Assembly (NCBI RefSeq): GCF_900188405.1
Contig: NZ_FZOF01000005.1
Span: 186,001 to 250,000 of the forward strand
Origin: Actinacidiphila glaucinigra
GTDB lineage: Bacteria > Actinomycetota > Actinomycetes > Streptomycetales > Streptomycetaceae
Reading direction: 5' to 3'
Length of the DNA stretch: 64,000 nucleotides
This document shows positions 38,938-47,772 of this stretch, piece after piece. The translations under genes and the position numbers were made by a program. Every line of letters starts with the position of its first letter. The first letter of the stretch is position 1. Below the pieces are notes generated by a model, which was not told where the DNA came from, did not search any database, and saw only the letters and a program-made list of their open reading frames with translations.

Positions 38938-39597
38938 TCAGGTGGCGTCGGCGTGGAGGTTCTTGACCTTGATCCAGTCACGGCTGCGGCGACCGGGCAG
39001 ATATGTACTGGTCAACCGCTTCGCCACCACCCCGTCATACCCCTCCTGCCGAATGTAGTGCAACGCCTCACTCGCCATCGCCGGCCAGTACGGCGGCACC
39101 ACCACATGCGGCCCCGACACCCCCAGATCATCCAGCAACGCCCGCCGCGCCGTATACGGCGCATGCAACACCGGCTCCCCCAAATACAAAATGTCGTACA
39201 CCACCAACTGCACCGGCATCGCCACCGCGGCCTCCGCCACCGCCGCCGGATGCCGCACACTCATCCGCCGCTGCAACCGCTCCACCGACACCCCACCATG
39301 CTTCCCCAACGCCACCACCTCCCCGTCCAGCACCCCCACCAGACCCGGCGGCAACACCCCCGCCAACCCCTCCAACTCCGGATACCCCGCCGTCACGTCC
39401 TGCCCGATCCCCGACACCAACCGCACCCGCCCATCCCCCGGCAGATACACCAGCACCCGCGCCCCGTTGAACAACGGCTCGAACCCGTACCCCGCCTCCG
39501 CCTCCGCCCCCGGCAACGGACCCGCCACCGCCAGCATCGGCGACCACGCAGGCAAATCGGCCCGAGCCACAGAATCCGCAGGAACACGCGTACCCAT
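38938..39597 (-). CDS. ATP-dependent DNA ligase-like protein lacking the catalytic lysine
   Basis: The 219-aa product (start at 39597, MGTRVPADS) matches the adenylation domain of ATP-dependent ligases: LDGEVVAL motif III, GYDGVVAKRLTSTYLPG motif IV and RDWIKVKNL motif V. Motif I, normally K-x-D-G-x-R, is FEPLFNGARVLVYL, so the nucleotide-accepting lysine is Leu. There is no OB-fold domain. The protein is thus probably inactive as a ligase. The sense strand is also strongly G-rich (codons TTG, GGG, GTG), unlike its neighbours, except over the last 60 bases. Confidence 0.75.
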   Translation of the reverse strand: MGTRVPADSVARADLPAWSPMLAVAGPLPGAEAEAGYGFEPLFNGARVLVYLPGDGRVRLVSGIGQDVTAGYPELEGLAGVLPPGLVGVLDGEVVALGKHGGVSVERLQRRMSVRHPAAVAEAAVAMPVQLVVYDILYLGEPVLHAPYTARRALLDDLGVSGPHVVVPPYWPAMASEALHYIRQEGYDGVVAKRLTSTYLPGRRSRDWIKVKNLHADAT

Positions 39598-39705
39598 ATA
39601 CACCAGCATCCCCCCACACCCCCCACCCGGCGAATCAAACACCGCACGGCCCGGGCGTCGCGGCCCGACCCCGGCCGGGCCGGCCGGGAGCGGGCCGCGC
39701 GGAGG

Positions 39706-40062
39706 TCACGCCGGTGTGCCGGCGAACTTCGGGTTCGCGCCGTACTGGTTCTCCGAGGGCTGGCCCTCGATGCAGAAGAAGACCAGCAGGACGATCGCGC
39801 CGACGATCGGCACGAGGCCGATCAGCAGCCACCAGCCGGAACGCCCGGTGTCGTGCAGGCGGCGGGCGGAGACGCCGAGCGTGGGCAGGAGCACCGCGAG
39901 CGCGTAGACCGACTGGAGGTAGTCGAAGCCGATGGCGCGCCCCAGGAAGAGGAGCACGATGCTGACCACCAGGTTGATCAGCGCGAACATCCAGTATTCG
40001 GTGCGGCGCGCGCGCCCGTCGAAGACGACGTACTTCTTGAGCACGTCCAGGTACCAGTGCAT
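39706..40062 (-). CDS. DUF805 membrane protein
   Basis: The 118-aa protein has the DUF805 signature: FDGRARRTEYWMFALINLVVSIVLLFLG, then LAVLLPTLGVSARRLHDTGRSGWWLLIGLVPIVGAIVLLVFFC (in parts), with the conserved RRLHDTGRSG(WF)W motif. Three to four membrane spans are visible. It ends in a hydrophilic tail (GQPSENQYGANPKF), which is typical. Function unknown; the family is found at the inner membrane. Confidence 0.93.
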   Translation of the reverse strand: MHWYLDVLKKYVVFDGRARRTEYWMFALINLVVSIVLLFLGRAIGFDYLQSVYALAVLLPTLGVSARRLHDTGRSGWWLLIGLVPIVGAIVLLVFFCIEGQPSENQYGANPKFAGTPA

Positions 40063-40305
40063 GCGGAACCCCCCAAGGGCGACGACCGGAAGCCCGTCCG
40101 GAACGGCCGGGCAGGCGGAATGTAGGGTTTTGTAGTGCGCAGGTCAAGATATGCGACGGTAAAAGGTCTTGATCCGCTTCATGGTGTTCCGCTCGTATCG
40201 TCCCCATGGCGGGTCGGCGGTCATACTCCGCGGCTTTCGGGGTAGACGGGGCGCGAACGGCCGGATTCACCGGCCGGCACGCACACCCATCGCGGAGGTA
40301 CTCCG

Positions 40306-40740
40306 ATGTCCCCCCAGCCCCAACCGGGTCGGCCCACGGCGTCCATGACGTTCGACCACATGCTGGAGCGGGTGCGGTACGACGGCGTCTACCCCACCCG
40401 GGAGCGGGCGGAGGAGGCGGTGCGCGCGGTGCTCGCCGCCCTGGGCCGTCGGCTCATCGGCGACGAACGCGTCGCGCTGGCCGCGTGCCTGCCCGTCGAG
40501 GCGGCGCTCGTCTTCACCGCCGAGATCCCGGAGATCCGGCCCATCACCTGCGGCGCCTTCGTCGAGGACCTGGCGGCCCGCACCGGCGGCACCACGGCCA
40601 CGGCACGCTGGGACAGCTCCACCGTGCTGACCGTGGTCGCGCGGCTGGCCGGACGCGACCTGACGACACGTGTCCTCCACCAGCTGCCCTGCGACTACGC
40701 CCCGCTCTTCGGCCGCGACGACCTCGTCAGCGCCGCCTGA
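40306..40740 (+). CDS. DUF2267 domain-containing protein
   Basis: The 144-aa protein has MTFDHMLERVRYDGVYPTRERAEEAVRAVLAALGRRLIGDERVALAACLP (in parts), the first DUF2267 repeat, and LTVVARLAGRDLTTRVLHQLPCDYAPLFG for the second. This helical family of unknown role is common in actinobacteria. GGAGGTACTCCG lies upstream of the start. An internal ATG at 40348 is an alternative start. Confidence 0.88.
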   Translation: MSPQPQPGRPTASMTFDHMLERVRYDGVYPTRERAEEAVRAVLAALGRRLIGDERVALAACLPVEAALVFTAEIPEIRPITCGAFVEDLAARTGGTTATARWDSSTVLTVVARLAGRDLTTRVLHQLPCDYAPLFGRDDLVSAA

Positions 40741-40909
40741 GCGGGCGGCCCGGGGCGGCTGCGGATGCCGCATCCAGAGGTCGGACTCGACGTGGACGCC
40801 CCGGTCCCGCTCGCGGTCGACCTCCACGAGGTCCCGTGCTCACGACGTGACCGCCGGTCCGCGGGAAGGCCGTGCCCCCACGCCTCCGGCTCGGCCACGG
40901 GGCCGGGGC

Positions 40910-41608
40910 TCAGGACTCCCGTGCGGAGGTGTACGCGCCCGCCGGGTCCTGCTCCGGGGCGCGCCTGGCGGCGCCGCCCGTCGCCACGATCCGCGACGCC
41001 GGCCGCACGGTCGCGCGGCGGCGCCGGGCCAGGAGGCGGGTGGCGACCAGCGCGGCGGCGCCCGCGGCGACGAGCACGGGGATCGCCAGGAGCCCGGCAC
41101 GGTGGAGCAGTTCGGTGGCGGCCGCACCGGCGAAGTAGCCGAGCAGCACGTTGCCGACGCCCCAGACCAGCGACGCGGCGCCGCTGTAGAGGAAGAAGCG
41201 GCGATAGGGCATGCCGGAGGCGCCGGCGACGAAGGGCAGGAAGGTGCGGACGAAACCGACGAACCGCCCGGTGAACACCGCCGCCCCGCCGTGCCGCACC
41301 AGGAACTGCTGGGCGCGCCCGGTCCGGCTGTCGGGCCGTATCCGGTGCATGCGACTGCCCGGGTGCCGCTCGCAGTGCCGTCCCAGCGCGAAGCCGAGGC
41401 TGTCACCGAGCATGCCGCCGGTGACCACGACGGCGGCCAGGAGCAGGGGGTTGAGGTCCCCCCGGCCGGCGATGGCCGACGCCAGGAGGATGACCGTCTC
41501 CCCGGGGAGCAGCAGGCCGACGAACGCGCTGGTCTCCCCCGCCGTCACGGCGAACACGACGGCGTACGTCCACCATCCGGCCGCCTCGATCAGGCCGTCC
41601 AGGTGCAT
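40910..41608 (-). CDS. DedA-family (SNARE-associated) membrane protein
   Basis: The 232-aa protein has the DedA arrangement: an ETSAFVGLLLPGETVILLAS segment (conserved E...PGE), GDSLGFALGRHCERHPG and FTGRFVGFVRTFLPFVAGASGMPYRRFFLYSGAASLVWGV (in parts) with the conserved F-x-R-[FY]-x-P motif. DedA proteins transport lipid intermediates such as undecaprenyl phosphate or phospholipids. A cytoplasmic Arg-rich tail follows. Co-directional with the next membrane protein 5 bases away. Confidence 0.93.
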   Translation of the reverse strand: MHLDGLIEAAGWWTYAVVFAVTAGETSAFVGLLLPGETVILLASAIAGRGDLNPLLLAAVVVTGGMLGDSLGFALGRHCERHPGSRMHRIRPDSRTGRAQQFLVRHGGAAVFTGRFVGFVRTFLPFVAGASGMPYRRFFLYSGAASLVWGVGNVLLGYFAGAAATELLHRAGLLAIPVLVAAGAAALVATRLLARRRRATVRPASRIVATGGAARRAPEQDPAGAYTSARES

Positions 41609-41613
41609 GGCCG

Positions 41614-42147
41614 TCAGCCCGCCTGCCGCAGCGGCGCCGCGTCGGGCGCGCGTCGCGCCCAGCCCCGGTACGGCACGAGGCGCGCGGTGAACCAGGCGAG
41701 CACCGGCACGCCCGCGGCCAGGAGGGAACCGGTGACCGGGTCGTCTGCGGTGGCCACCGCCGCCGCGACCGAGGACACCGCGACCGCCGCCACGGCGATG
41801 CGCGCCCAGGCGGCCGGGACGGTGGCGACGACGGCGAGCGCCGTCAGCAGGTACCAGCCCGCCCCGGCACCGGGCAGTGCGAAGTAGTCCGCCAGGTAGT
41901 CACGGGCGGGGGACGTCCCGCGCACCGGCACCCGGCCCATCGACGCGGAGAGCGCGAGCCCGGCCGCGCTGGAGAGCAGCAGCGCCACGGCGACCCGGAC
42001 GTAGACCGCGGGGTGCCGGTTGGCCAGCCAGAGCAGGGTCACCGCCATCAGCGGCCAGGGGGCCACGGCGTGGATCCGGTCGAGCGCGTGTGCCGCGTCC
42101 TGCCCCAGCTCCGTCCAGCCATCACTCGCGGATGGGGATGGGTTCAC
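41614..42147 (-). CDS. Integral membrane protein next to DedA
   Basis: The start at GTG 42147 is chosen over upstream in-frame codons because AGGAGG lies five bases before it. The 177-aa product has four to five hydrophobic spans and a long N-tail. Its layout (VRVAVALLLSSAAGLALSASMGRVPVRGTSP followed by a loop and more spans) resembles PAP2-type phosphatases often encoded beside DedA genes, but the phosphatase motif KxxxxxxRP is not seen. Likely a degenerate PAP2-like or an unknown membrane protein. Confidence 0.6.
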   Translation of the reverse strand: MNPSPSASDGWTELGQDAAHALDRIHAVAPWPLMAVTLLWLANRHPAVYVRVAVALLLSSAAGLALSASMGRVPVRGTSPARDYLADYFALPGAGAGWYLLTALAVVATVPAAWARIAVAAVAVSSVAAAVATADDPVTGSLLAAGVPVLAWFTARLVPYRGWARRAPDAAPLRQAG

Positions 42148-42284
42148 CGCGGCCTCCTGATCAGCCGGTTCCGCGTCGCCACGGCGGCGCGTCGACATCG
42201 TCTTCCGATCAGGCAACCGGACCCGGCTCTCCACTTATTTCCGCCGTGACGCACCTAACAGCGCCCGCCGGCCCGGCGGTACGG

Positions 42285-42986
42285 TCAGCCGGGGCCGTGG
42301 CCCTCGCGGCCCGGCGCCCGCAGGCCCTTGGCCTCGGCGTTCCCCAGCAGCGCGCGCTCGGTCTGCAGCGGGGTCGGCGCGGCCGGCAGGGGGCCCGCAT
42401 GGACGGGCCTGCAGGCCTCCAGCAGGAAGGCCACCAGGCGGCGCCACGCGTGCGGGGCGGCGCCCCGGGTCACCTCGATGACGCCCGCGTTGGCCATCAG
42501 GAACAGGAGGACATCCTCCGGGACGACGTCCTCGCGCAGGACTCGTGCCTCCTGTGCCCGGCGCACGAGTTCGGCCACGGCACGGTTCTGGCGCTCGCAC
42601 GAGCCCGCGGCGACCCGCGAGTTGGGGAGCCTGAGGACGAGCAGGTCGCTGATGCCGCGATCGGCCGCCATGGCGCCGCACAGCCGCTCGACGAACGTGC
42701 TGAAACCGGTCCACGGGTCGTCGCAGAGCAGCGCCTCCTCGGCGATGGCCCCGACCCGCGTCAGCTCCTCCGCGAAGGCGGCCTCGACCAGTTCCTCGCG
42801 CGACGGGAAGCGCCGGTAGAGCGTGCCCGCGCCGACGCCGGCGCGCTCGGCGACCTCGTCCAACGGCGCGTCGAGACCCCGCTCCTCGAAGATCTGGCGC
42901 GCGGCGGCCACGATCCGCCGCCTGTTGCGCAGCGCGTCCGCGCGCAGTCCCCGTTCGGCGGATCGGGGGCTCTCGGTCGCTGCCAT
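42285..42986 (-). CDS. TetR-family transcriptional regulator
   Basis: The 233-aa protein has RRIVAAARQIFEERGLDAPLDEVAERAGVGAGTLYRRFPSREELVEAAFAEEL as its DNA-binding domain, then a long ligand-binding region with GISDLLVLRLPNS. It follows the flavin-oxidase fusion gene by 52 bases in the same direction, so it is probably its local regulator. The C-terminal tail is Gly/Arg-rich. Confidence 0.88.
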   Translation of the reverse strand: MAATESPRSAERGLRADALRNRRRIVAAARQIFEERGLDAPLDEVAERAGVGAGTLYRRFPSREELVEAAFAEELTRVGAIAEEALLCDDPWTGFSTFVERLCGAMAADRGISDLLVLRLPNSRVAAGSCERQNRAVAELVRRAQEARVLREDVVPEDVLLFLMANAGVIEVTRGAAPHAWRRLVAFLLEACRPVHAGPLPAAPTPLQTERALLGNAEAKGLRAPGREGHGPG

Positions 42987-43038
42987 GTACCCAGGCTACC
43001 AAGCGGAGAGGACACTCCGGATGCCGCCGCGCAGGGTC

Positions 43039-45333
43039 CTATCCGGCTGTGCCGTCGCCGGACGATGTCGCGGGCGGGATGGGGAAGTTGCGGTCGAAGA
43101 CGTTCTCCGGGTCCCACTCGGCCTTGAGTCGGCGCAACCGCGCGAGGACCGGTCCGGGGAAGGCGTCCGTCAGGCGCGCCGGGTCGGTGTCCGTCTCGAA
43201 GCTCAGGTACATGCCGTCCAGGTGCGGGTACAGCCGGGCCCACTGGGCGTTCATGCGCGGGACGAAGTCCGGCGCGGTGGCGCCGAGTACGGAGAACTCC
43301 TGGGTGCGGTGCGACCAGGCCATGGCGTCGGCGGGAACGTCGTGGACGGCGCCGCCCATCGAGCGGAACTGCATGATCAGGAGGTCGCCGGACTTCATCA
43401 TGGCCTCGACGGTCTCCGCGGCCTCGCGGGTGATGTGCGTGAGCAGTCCGCTGCGCGTGTCCTCCAGGCCCTGCCCGCGGTGCGGGTTCCCCGGCGGCGC
43501 CACGATCGCGTGGTAGGGGGCGAGTTGGGCCTGCTGGTCGAGGACCGGCCCGGTGCCCAGGAAGGGGGTGAGGGCCCGCTGCGCCTCGTCGACGTCGTCC
43601 CCCGCGTACACCAGTGTGATCCGCGCGGTCACCGGCGCGCCGCGCCGTGCGGGGAAGAGGGACAGGAAGCTGCTGATCTCCCGCGGGGCGGCCTCGACGA
43701 GGCGGCCCCATTCCATCAGGAAGTCCGCGGTGTCGCCGGCGTCGACGACGAGCGTGGCGTAGGCGACGTCCTCGACCTCGTAGGCCCGCAGCTCGAAGGC
43801 CGTGACGATGCCGAAGTTGCCGCCCGCCCCGCGTATCGCCCAGAAGAGTCCGGGGTGGTGCTCCGCGTCGACGCGGAGCCTGCGGCCGTCGGCGACGACG
43901 ATCTCGGCCGCGGTGACGTGGTCGATGGTGAGTCCGTACTTGCGGGCCAGGTAGCCGATGCCGCCGGCGGTGGCGAGTCCGCCGACGCCGACGTCGCCGT
44001 AGTCGCCGGAGCTCATGGCCAGTCCGTACGGGGCGAGTGCGCGCGCGACGTCGCCCCACCGCGCGCCGGGCTCGACGCGCACGCGTCCGGTGGCCCGGTC
44101 GAGGACCTCGACCGCGTTCATCCGGGAGAGGTCGATGACGACCCCGCCGTCGTTCGTCGAACGGCCGCTGATGCCGTGGCCTCCGCTGCGCACCGCGACG
44201 GCCGCCTGCTGGCCGCGCGCGTAGCCGAGGGCCGCCACGACGTCGTCGGCGTTCTCCGCGCGGACGACCAGGGCGGGCGAACCGGTACGGGTGTAGGTGT
44301 GGCGTACGTCCTCGTAGCCGCGGTCGCCGGGCTCGACGGCCTTGCCGGCCAGGGAGTCCGGGAGGGCGTCGTAGTCGAGCGTGCCGTGCCGCGCGGCGAG
44401 GACGGCCACCGGGCGCCGCGGTGCGGTGCTCGTCCCCGCGGCCGCCCTTTCACGGGCGACGGCCTCGCGCAGGGCGGGCGCCACCTCCTCGCCGAAGGTG
44501 CGGATCACGTGCGGGTCGTCGCGGCCGACGAAGAACCCGGAGAAGCCGTCCTCCAGGACGAGGGGCAGCAGTTCCTCGACCCACTGCGCGGGCGGGCCCT
44601 GCAGGTGACCGCGCCGGACCGGGGAGAAGTCCACCCGCAGGAGGTTGAGCAGGCGCCGGATCTCGCCGGGGTCGCGGCCGGCCGCGAGGGCGGCCTCGTC
44701 GATCGTCTTGTTCGCCTCGGCCATCCCCGGGGCCCGCAGGTACTCCAGTGTGGGCAGCCAGCCGTCGGCCTTGCGGCCCGTCAGGCGCAGCATGCGCGGC
44801 TTGTACGCGCCGAGCCAGACGCCGATGTCGTGGGCGGGGCGCGGGCCGCGCTTCATCCCGGGGACGGAGTGGTACGCGCCCTGGAAGCTCAGCGGGCCGT
44901 GGGCGTCGCCGTCCCACACGCCGCGGATGACGTCGAGGGCCTCCTCCAGCGCCTCGGCGCCCTGCCCCGGCGTCAGGCGGCGGCCGCCCATGCCGTGCAC
45001 GGCGTCGGGGAACGCGCCCGCGCCGAGGCCGAGTTCGAACCGCCCTTCGGACAGGAGGTCCAGGCTCGCCGCCGTGCGGGCGAGCATCGCGGGCGGGCGC
45101 AGCGGCAGGTTCGTGACGTTCGCCGAGACGCGCAGGCGGCTCGTCCGTGCCGCGACCCAGGTCATGAGCGTGTACGTGTCGAGGAAGTCCGGGTTGTAGG
45201 GGTGGTCCTGGAACGTCGCGACGTCCAGGCCCGCCGCCTCGGTGAGTTCGGCCAGCGCCACGGCCTGCGCGGGGTCGTGGGCGGCCGGGGTGATGAACGT
45301 GCCGAGCAGGAGTTCGTGACCGTGGTCGGGCAT
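43039..45333 (-). CDS. Luciferase-like monooxygenase fused to a BBE-type FAD oxidoreductase
   Basis: A single 764-aa ORF from ATG 45333 joins two complete flavoenzymes. Residues 1-330 are an F420/FMN-type luciferase-like barrel (GTFITPAAHDPAQAVALAELTEAAGLDVATFQDHPY, LGLGAGAFPDAVHGMGG). Residues 335-764 are an FAD-binding_4 plus berberine-bridge C-terminus: ALVVRAENADDVVAAL, VRSGGHGISGRS with the FAD-linking His, GGLATAGGIGYLARKYGLTIDHV, and a C-terminal NVFDRNF. The Cys of bicovalent BBE enzymes is not obvious. GAGGAC precedes the start. The fusion is unusual and could channel an intermediate between sites. A MarR gene lies upstream and a TetR downstream. Confidence 0.9.
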   Translation of the reverse strand: MPDHGHELLLGTFITPAAHDPAQAVALAELTEAAGLDVATFQDHPYNPDFLDTYTLMTWVAARTSRLRVSANVTNLPLRPPAMLARTAASLDLLSEGRFELGLGAGAFPDAVHGMGGRRLTPGQGAEALEEALDVIRGVWDGDAHGPLSFQGAYHSVPGMKRGPRPAHDIGVWLGAYKPRMLRLTGRKADGWLPTLEYLRAPGMAEANKTIDEAALAAGRDPGEIRRLLNLLRVDFSPVRRGHLQGPPAQWVEELLPLVLEDGFSGFFVGRDDPHVIRTFGEEVAPALREAVARERAAAGTSTAPRRPVAVLAARHGTLDYDALPDSLAGKAVEPGDRGYEDVRHTYTRTGSPALVVRAENADDVVAALGYARGQQAAVAVRSGGHGISGRSTNDGGVVIDLSRMNAVEVLDRATGRVRVEPGARWGDVARALAPYGLAMSSGDYGDVGVGGLATAGGIGYLARKYGLTIDHVTAAEIVVADGRRLRVDAEHHPGLFWAIRGAGGNFGIVTAFELRAYEVEDVAYATLVVDAGDTADFLMEWGRLVEAAPREISSFLSLFPARRGAPVTARITLVYAGDDVDEAQRALTPFLGTGPVLDQQAQLAPYHAIVAPPGNPHRGQGLEDTRSGLLTHITREAAETVEAMMKSGDLLIMQFRSMGGAVHDVPADAMAWSHRTQEFSVLGATAPDFVPRMNAQWARLYPHLDGMYLSFETDTDPARLTDAFPGPVLARLRRLKAEWDPENVFDRNFPIPPATSSGDGTAG

Positions 45334-45536
45334 GACGTCGTCCTCTGAGTGCGCTGCCGGACAGTCCATCTGTCTGACAAATAATATATATCGCAGCACA
45401 TCTGTAGACCCACATATTCCACGGCCAAAGACGGAGGGGGGAGGTACGTGCGCACGCCCGACCGCCGCCCGTACGGACGGCGGTTGCGGCCGGTGGCGGC
45501 GGACAGCGGCGGGGGCACCTTCACGGCGCCCCCGGG

Positions 45537-46106
45537 TCAGTTCGCGGAGCGGCGCCGTCCGCGGCGCGGGGCGCGGGGCGCCTCCTCGGCGATCCCGAAC
45601 TCGACGACGACCTGGCAGGGGTCGGCGGTCCCGTCGCGCCCGGTCACATGACGGGCGAGGGCGCACAGCATGCCGCGGAACGCCTCCCGCGACTCCTCCG
45701 GCAGGGCGCCGAGCAGGTGCTGCTCGACCAGGCCCACGCGGGCGCGCAACTCCTCCCAGCGCTCGGCGCCGTGCTCGGTGGCGAACACGTGCCGGCTCCG
45801 GCGGTCGGCGGGGTCGGGCCGGCGCTCCACGAGGTCGGCGGCCTCCAGGTCGTCCAGAAGGTACGTCATGACCGTCCGGTCGACCCCGAGGCGTTCGGCG
45901 AGGGACTTCTGACTGCCCGCCTCACCGGTGGCCGCGGCCGAGAGCACGAAGTAGCCGCGGGGGCCGCCGGGGATGTCGCCGACAGCGGCCTCGACCGCCT
46001 TGGCGTAGGCACGGAAGACCGCGCCGATGGCGAAGCCGAAGTCGTCGTCCAGTCCGGACGGCCGGGGCTCCGGGGCCTCCGCGCCGAGGCTGCGCTGTGA
46101 AGTCAC
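45537..46106 (-). CDS. MarR-family transcriptional regulator
   Basis: The 189-aa protein has a MarR winged helix: SQKSLAERLGVDRTVMTYLLDDLEAADLVERRPDPADRRSRHVFATEHG. A basic Arg-rich tail (EAPRAPRRGRRRSAN) is unusual. It is divergent from the MFS efflux pump at 46265 and co-directional with the flavin-oxidase fusion at 43039, and GTCTG-CTTGA-CAGAC in the gap is a likely operator. Confidence 0.9.
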   Translation of the reverse strand: MTSQRSLGAEAPEPRPSGLDDDFGFAIGAVFRAYAKAVEAAVGDIPGGPRGYFVLSAAATGEAGSQKSLAERLGVDRTVMTYLLDDLEAADLVERRPDPADRRSRHVFATEHGAERWEELRARVGLVEQHLLGALPEESREAFRGMLCALARHVTGRDGTADPCQVVVEFGIAEEAPRAPRRGRRRSAN

Positions 46107-46140
46107 ATGGACACCCTAATTCACTTCGGTTCGACATATT

Positions 46141-46155
46141 GTCTGCTTGACAGAC
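46141..46155. promoter_or_regulatory. Putative MarR operator
   Basis: GTCTG-CTTGA-CAGAC is a 5-5-5 inverted repeat in the MarR-MFS gap. ATCTGTCTGAC at 45368-45378 and ATCTGTAGAC at 45400-45409 upstream of the fused flavin gene share the CTGTC/TGAC words, so one regulator may cover both. Confidence 0.45.
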
Positions 46156-46264
46156 TATCTTCGAGACATAAGATCTTGCTGACATCCTTCTCCGGGACCC
46201 GATGCCGCCCGACGGAACCCCGCGGGCCCCGCTCCGGGGCTCCCGTCCGCAGACAAGGCCCCCC

Positions 46265-47722
46265 ATGCCACCCCGAACAGCCCCCCGTTCCCCGCGTTCC
46301 CCGCGCCCGGCGCGTCCCGCTCGCCCTCGCGCCGTCCTGGCCGTCGTCCTGCTCGGCGTCTTCGCCTTCGCCCTGCTCCAGTCCCTGATCAACCCGGTGC
46401 TGCCCCGGTTGCAGGAGGAGCTGGGCACCACGCAGACGCACATCACGTGGGTCGTCACCGCCTTCCTCCTGTCGGCGTCCGTCTTCACACCCGTCCTCGG
46501 CCGCCTCGGGGACCGGTACGGCAAAGACCGGATGCTCGTCGTGGCACTCGCCGCGCTCGCCGTGGGGTCACTGCTCTCGGCGGCCGCCACCGGCATCGGC
46601 GTGATGATCGCCGGAAGGGCGGTGCAGGGCGTCGGCGGCAGCGTCCTGCCGCTCGCCTTCGGGATCGTCCGGGACGAGCTGCCGCGGGAGCGGATCCCCG
46701 GCGCCATCGGCCTCGCGTCGGCACTGACCGCCGTGGGCGGCGGCAGCGGCGTCGTCCTGGCCGGACCGCTCGAAGACGCCCTGGGCATCAGGGCGTTGTT
46801 CTGGCTCCCGATGGTCCTCACCGCCATCGCGGCGGTGGCGGCGCGGATCGTCGTGCCGCCCTCGCCCTCCCGGAACGACGGCCCCGTCAGCTGGGCGTCC
46901 GCACTGCTCATGGCCGGCTGGCTGATCGCGCTGCTCGTACCGCTGACCCAGGCCCCGGTGTGGGGATGGTCGTCGGGCAGGGTGCTCGGGCCGCTGGTCG
47001 CGGCCGTCGCGCTCGCCGCGGCCTGGATCACGACGGAGCGCCGCTCGGCGGGTCCGCTGGTCGACATGCGCATGTTGCGCGTCCCCGCGGTGTGGACCAC
47101 CAATCTGGTCTCGCTGCTGCTCGGCGCGAGCGTCTTCGCCGTGCTCGGCTTCATGCCCGCCTTCCTGCAGACCCCGCCGGAGAGCGGATATGGCTTCGGT
47201 GCGAGCGTCACCCGCGCCGGGCTGCTCCTGCTGCCGATGACGGTGGCGATGTCCGTCGCCGGCCCGGTGTCGGTTCGGCTGACGCGCCTCGTCGGCGCCC
47301 GCACGGTGCTCACCTCCGCGGCCGCACTCAACGCCCTCGCCCTGGCGGGGCTCGCCCTCCGCCACGACCGCGCCTGGCAGGCGGTGGTCGCGATGGTGCT
47401 GCTCGGCACGGCCTTCGGGGGCGCCGTCGCCACGATGTCGAACATCGTCGTGGCCGCCGTCCATCCCGGCCAGACGGGCGTGGCGGCCGGTGTCAACGCC
47501 AACGTCCGCACCGTCGGCGGCGCCCTGGGAGCAGCGCTCATGGGAGGGATCGTCGGCGCCCGTGCCGGGGACGGCGGGCTGCCCGCCGAGGCCGGGTACA
47601 CCTGCGGCTTCGCCGTGCTCGCCCTCGCCGGGCTGGGGGCGGTCCTCGCCGCGTGGCTGGTGCCCCGCGAGGGCACGGCCGAACCCGCCCCGGCGGAGCA
47701 CCCGATCGCCGTCCGCTCCTGA
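46265..47722 (+). CDS. MFS drug-efflux transporter (DHA2/EmrB-like)
   Basis: The 485-aa protein from ATG 46265 (AAGG upstream) has many membrane spans. GRLGDRYGKDRMLVVAL is the A-loop motif between spans 2 and 3, VQGVGGSVLPLAFGIVRDELPRE is motif C-like, and WITTERRSAGPLVDMRMLR is the central cytoplasmic loop of 14-span DHA2 pumps. It exports a drug or metabolite by proton antiport. Divergent from MarR, which most likely represses it. An upstream in-frame ATG at 46202 lacks a ribosome-binding site. Confidence 0.88.
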   Translation: MPPRTAPRSPRSPRPARPARPRAVLAVVLLGVFAFALLQSLINPVLPRLQEELGTTQTHITWVVTAFLLSASVFTPVLGRLGDRYGKDRMLVVALAALAVGSLLSAAATGIGVMIAGRAVQGVGGSVLPLAFGIVRDELPRERIPGAIGLASALTAVGGGSGVVLAGPLEDALGIRALFWLPMVLTAIAAVAARIVVPPSPSRNDGPVSWASALLMAGWLIALLVPLTQAPVWGWSSGRVLGPLVAAVALAAAWITTERRSAGPLVDMRMLRVPAVWTTNLVSLLLGASVFAVLGFMPAFLQTPPESGYGFGASVTRAGLLLLPMTVAMSVAGPVSVRLTRLVGARTVLTSAAALNALALAGLALRHDRAWQAVVAMVLLGTAFGGAVATMSNIVVAAVHPGQTGVAAGVNANVRTVGGALGAALMGGIVGARAGDGGLPAEAGYTCGFAVLALAGLGAVLAAWLVPREGTAEPAPAEHPIAVRS

Positions 47723-47772
47723 CGGGACGCCGCCGCGGACCGCCGGCGGCGGCGAGGCCGGCGGGCGCCGGC

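Noticed and set aside
38953..40125. 390-aa His/Pro/Arg-rich rightward ORF over the ligase-like gene
   Set aside because: It is explained by the strand skew of the ligase-like gene; the ligase strand has motifs III-V.
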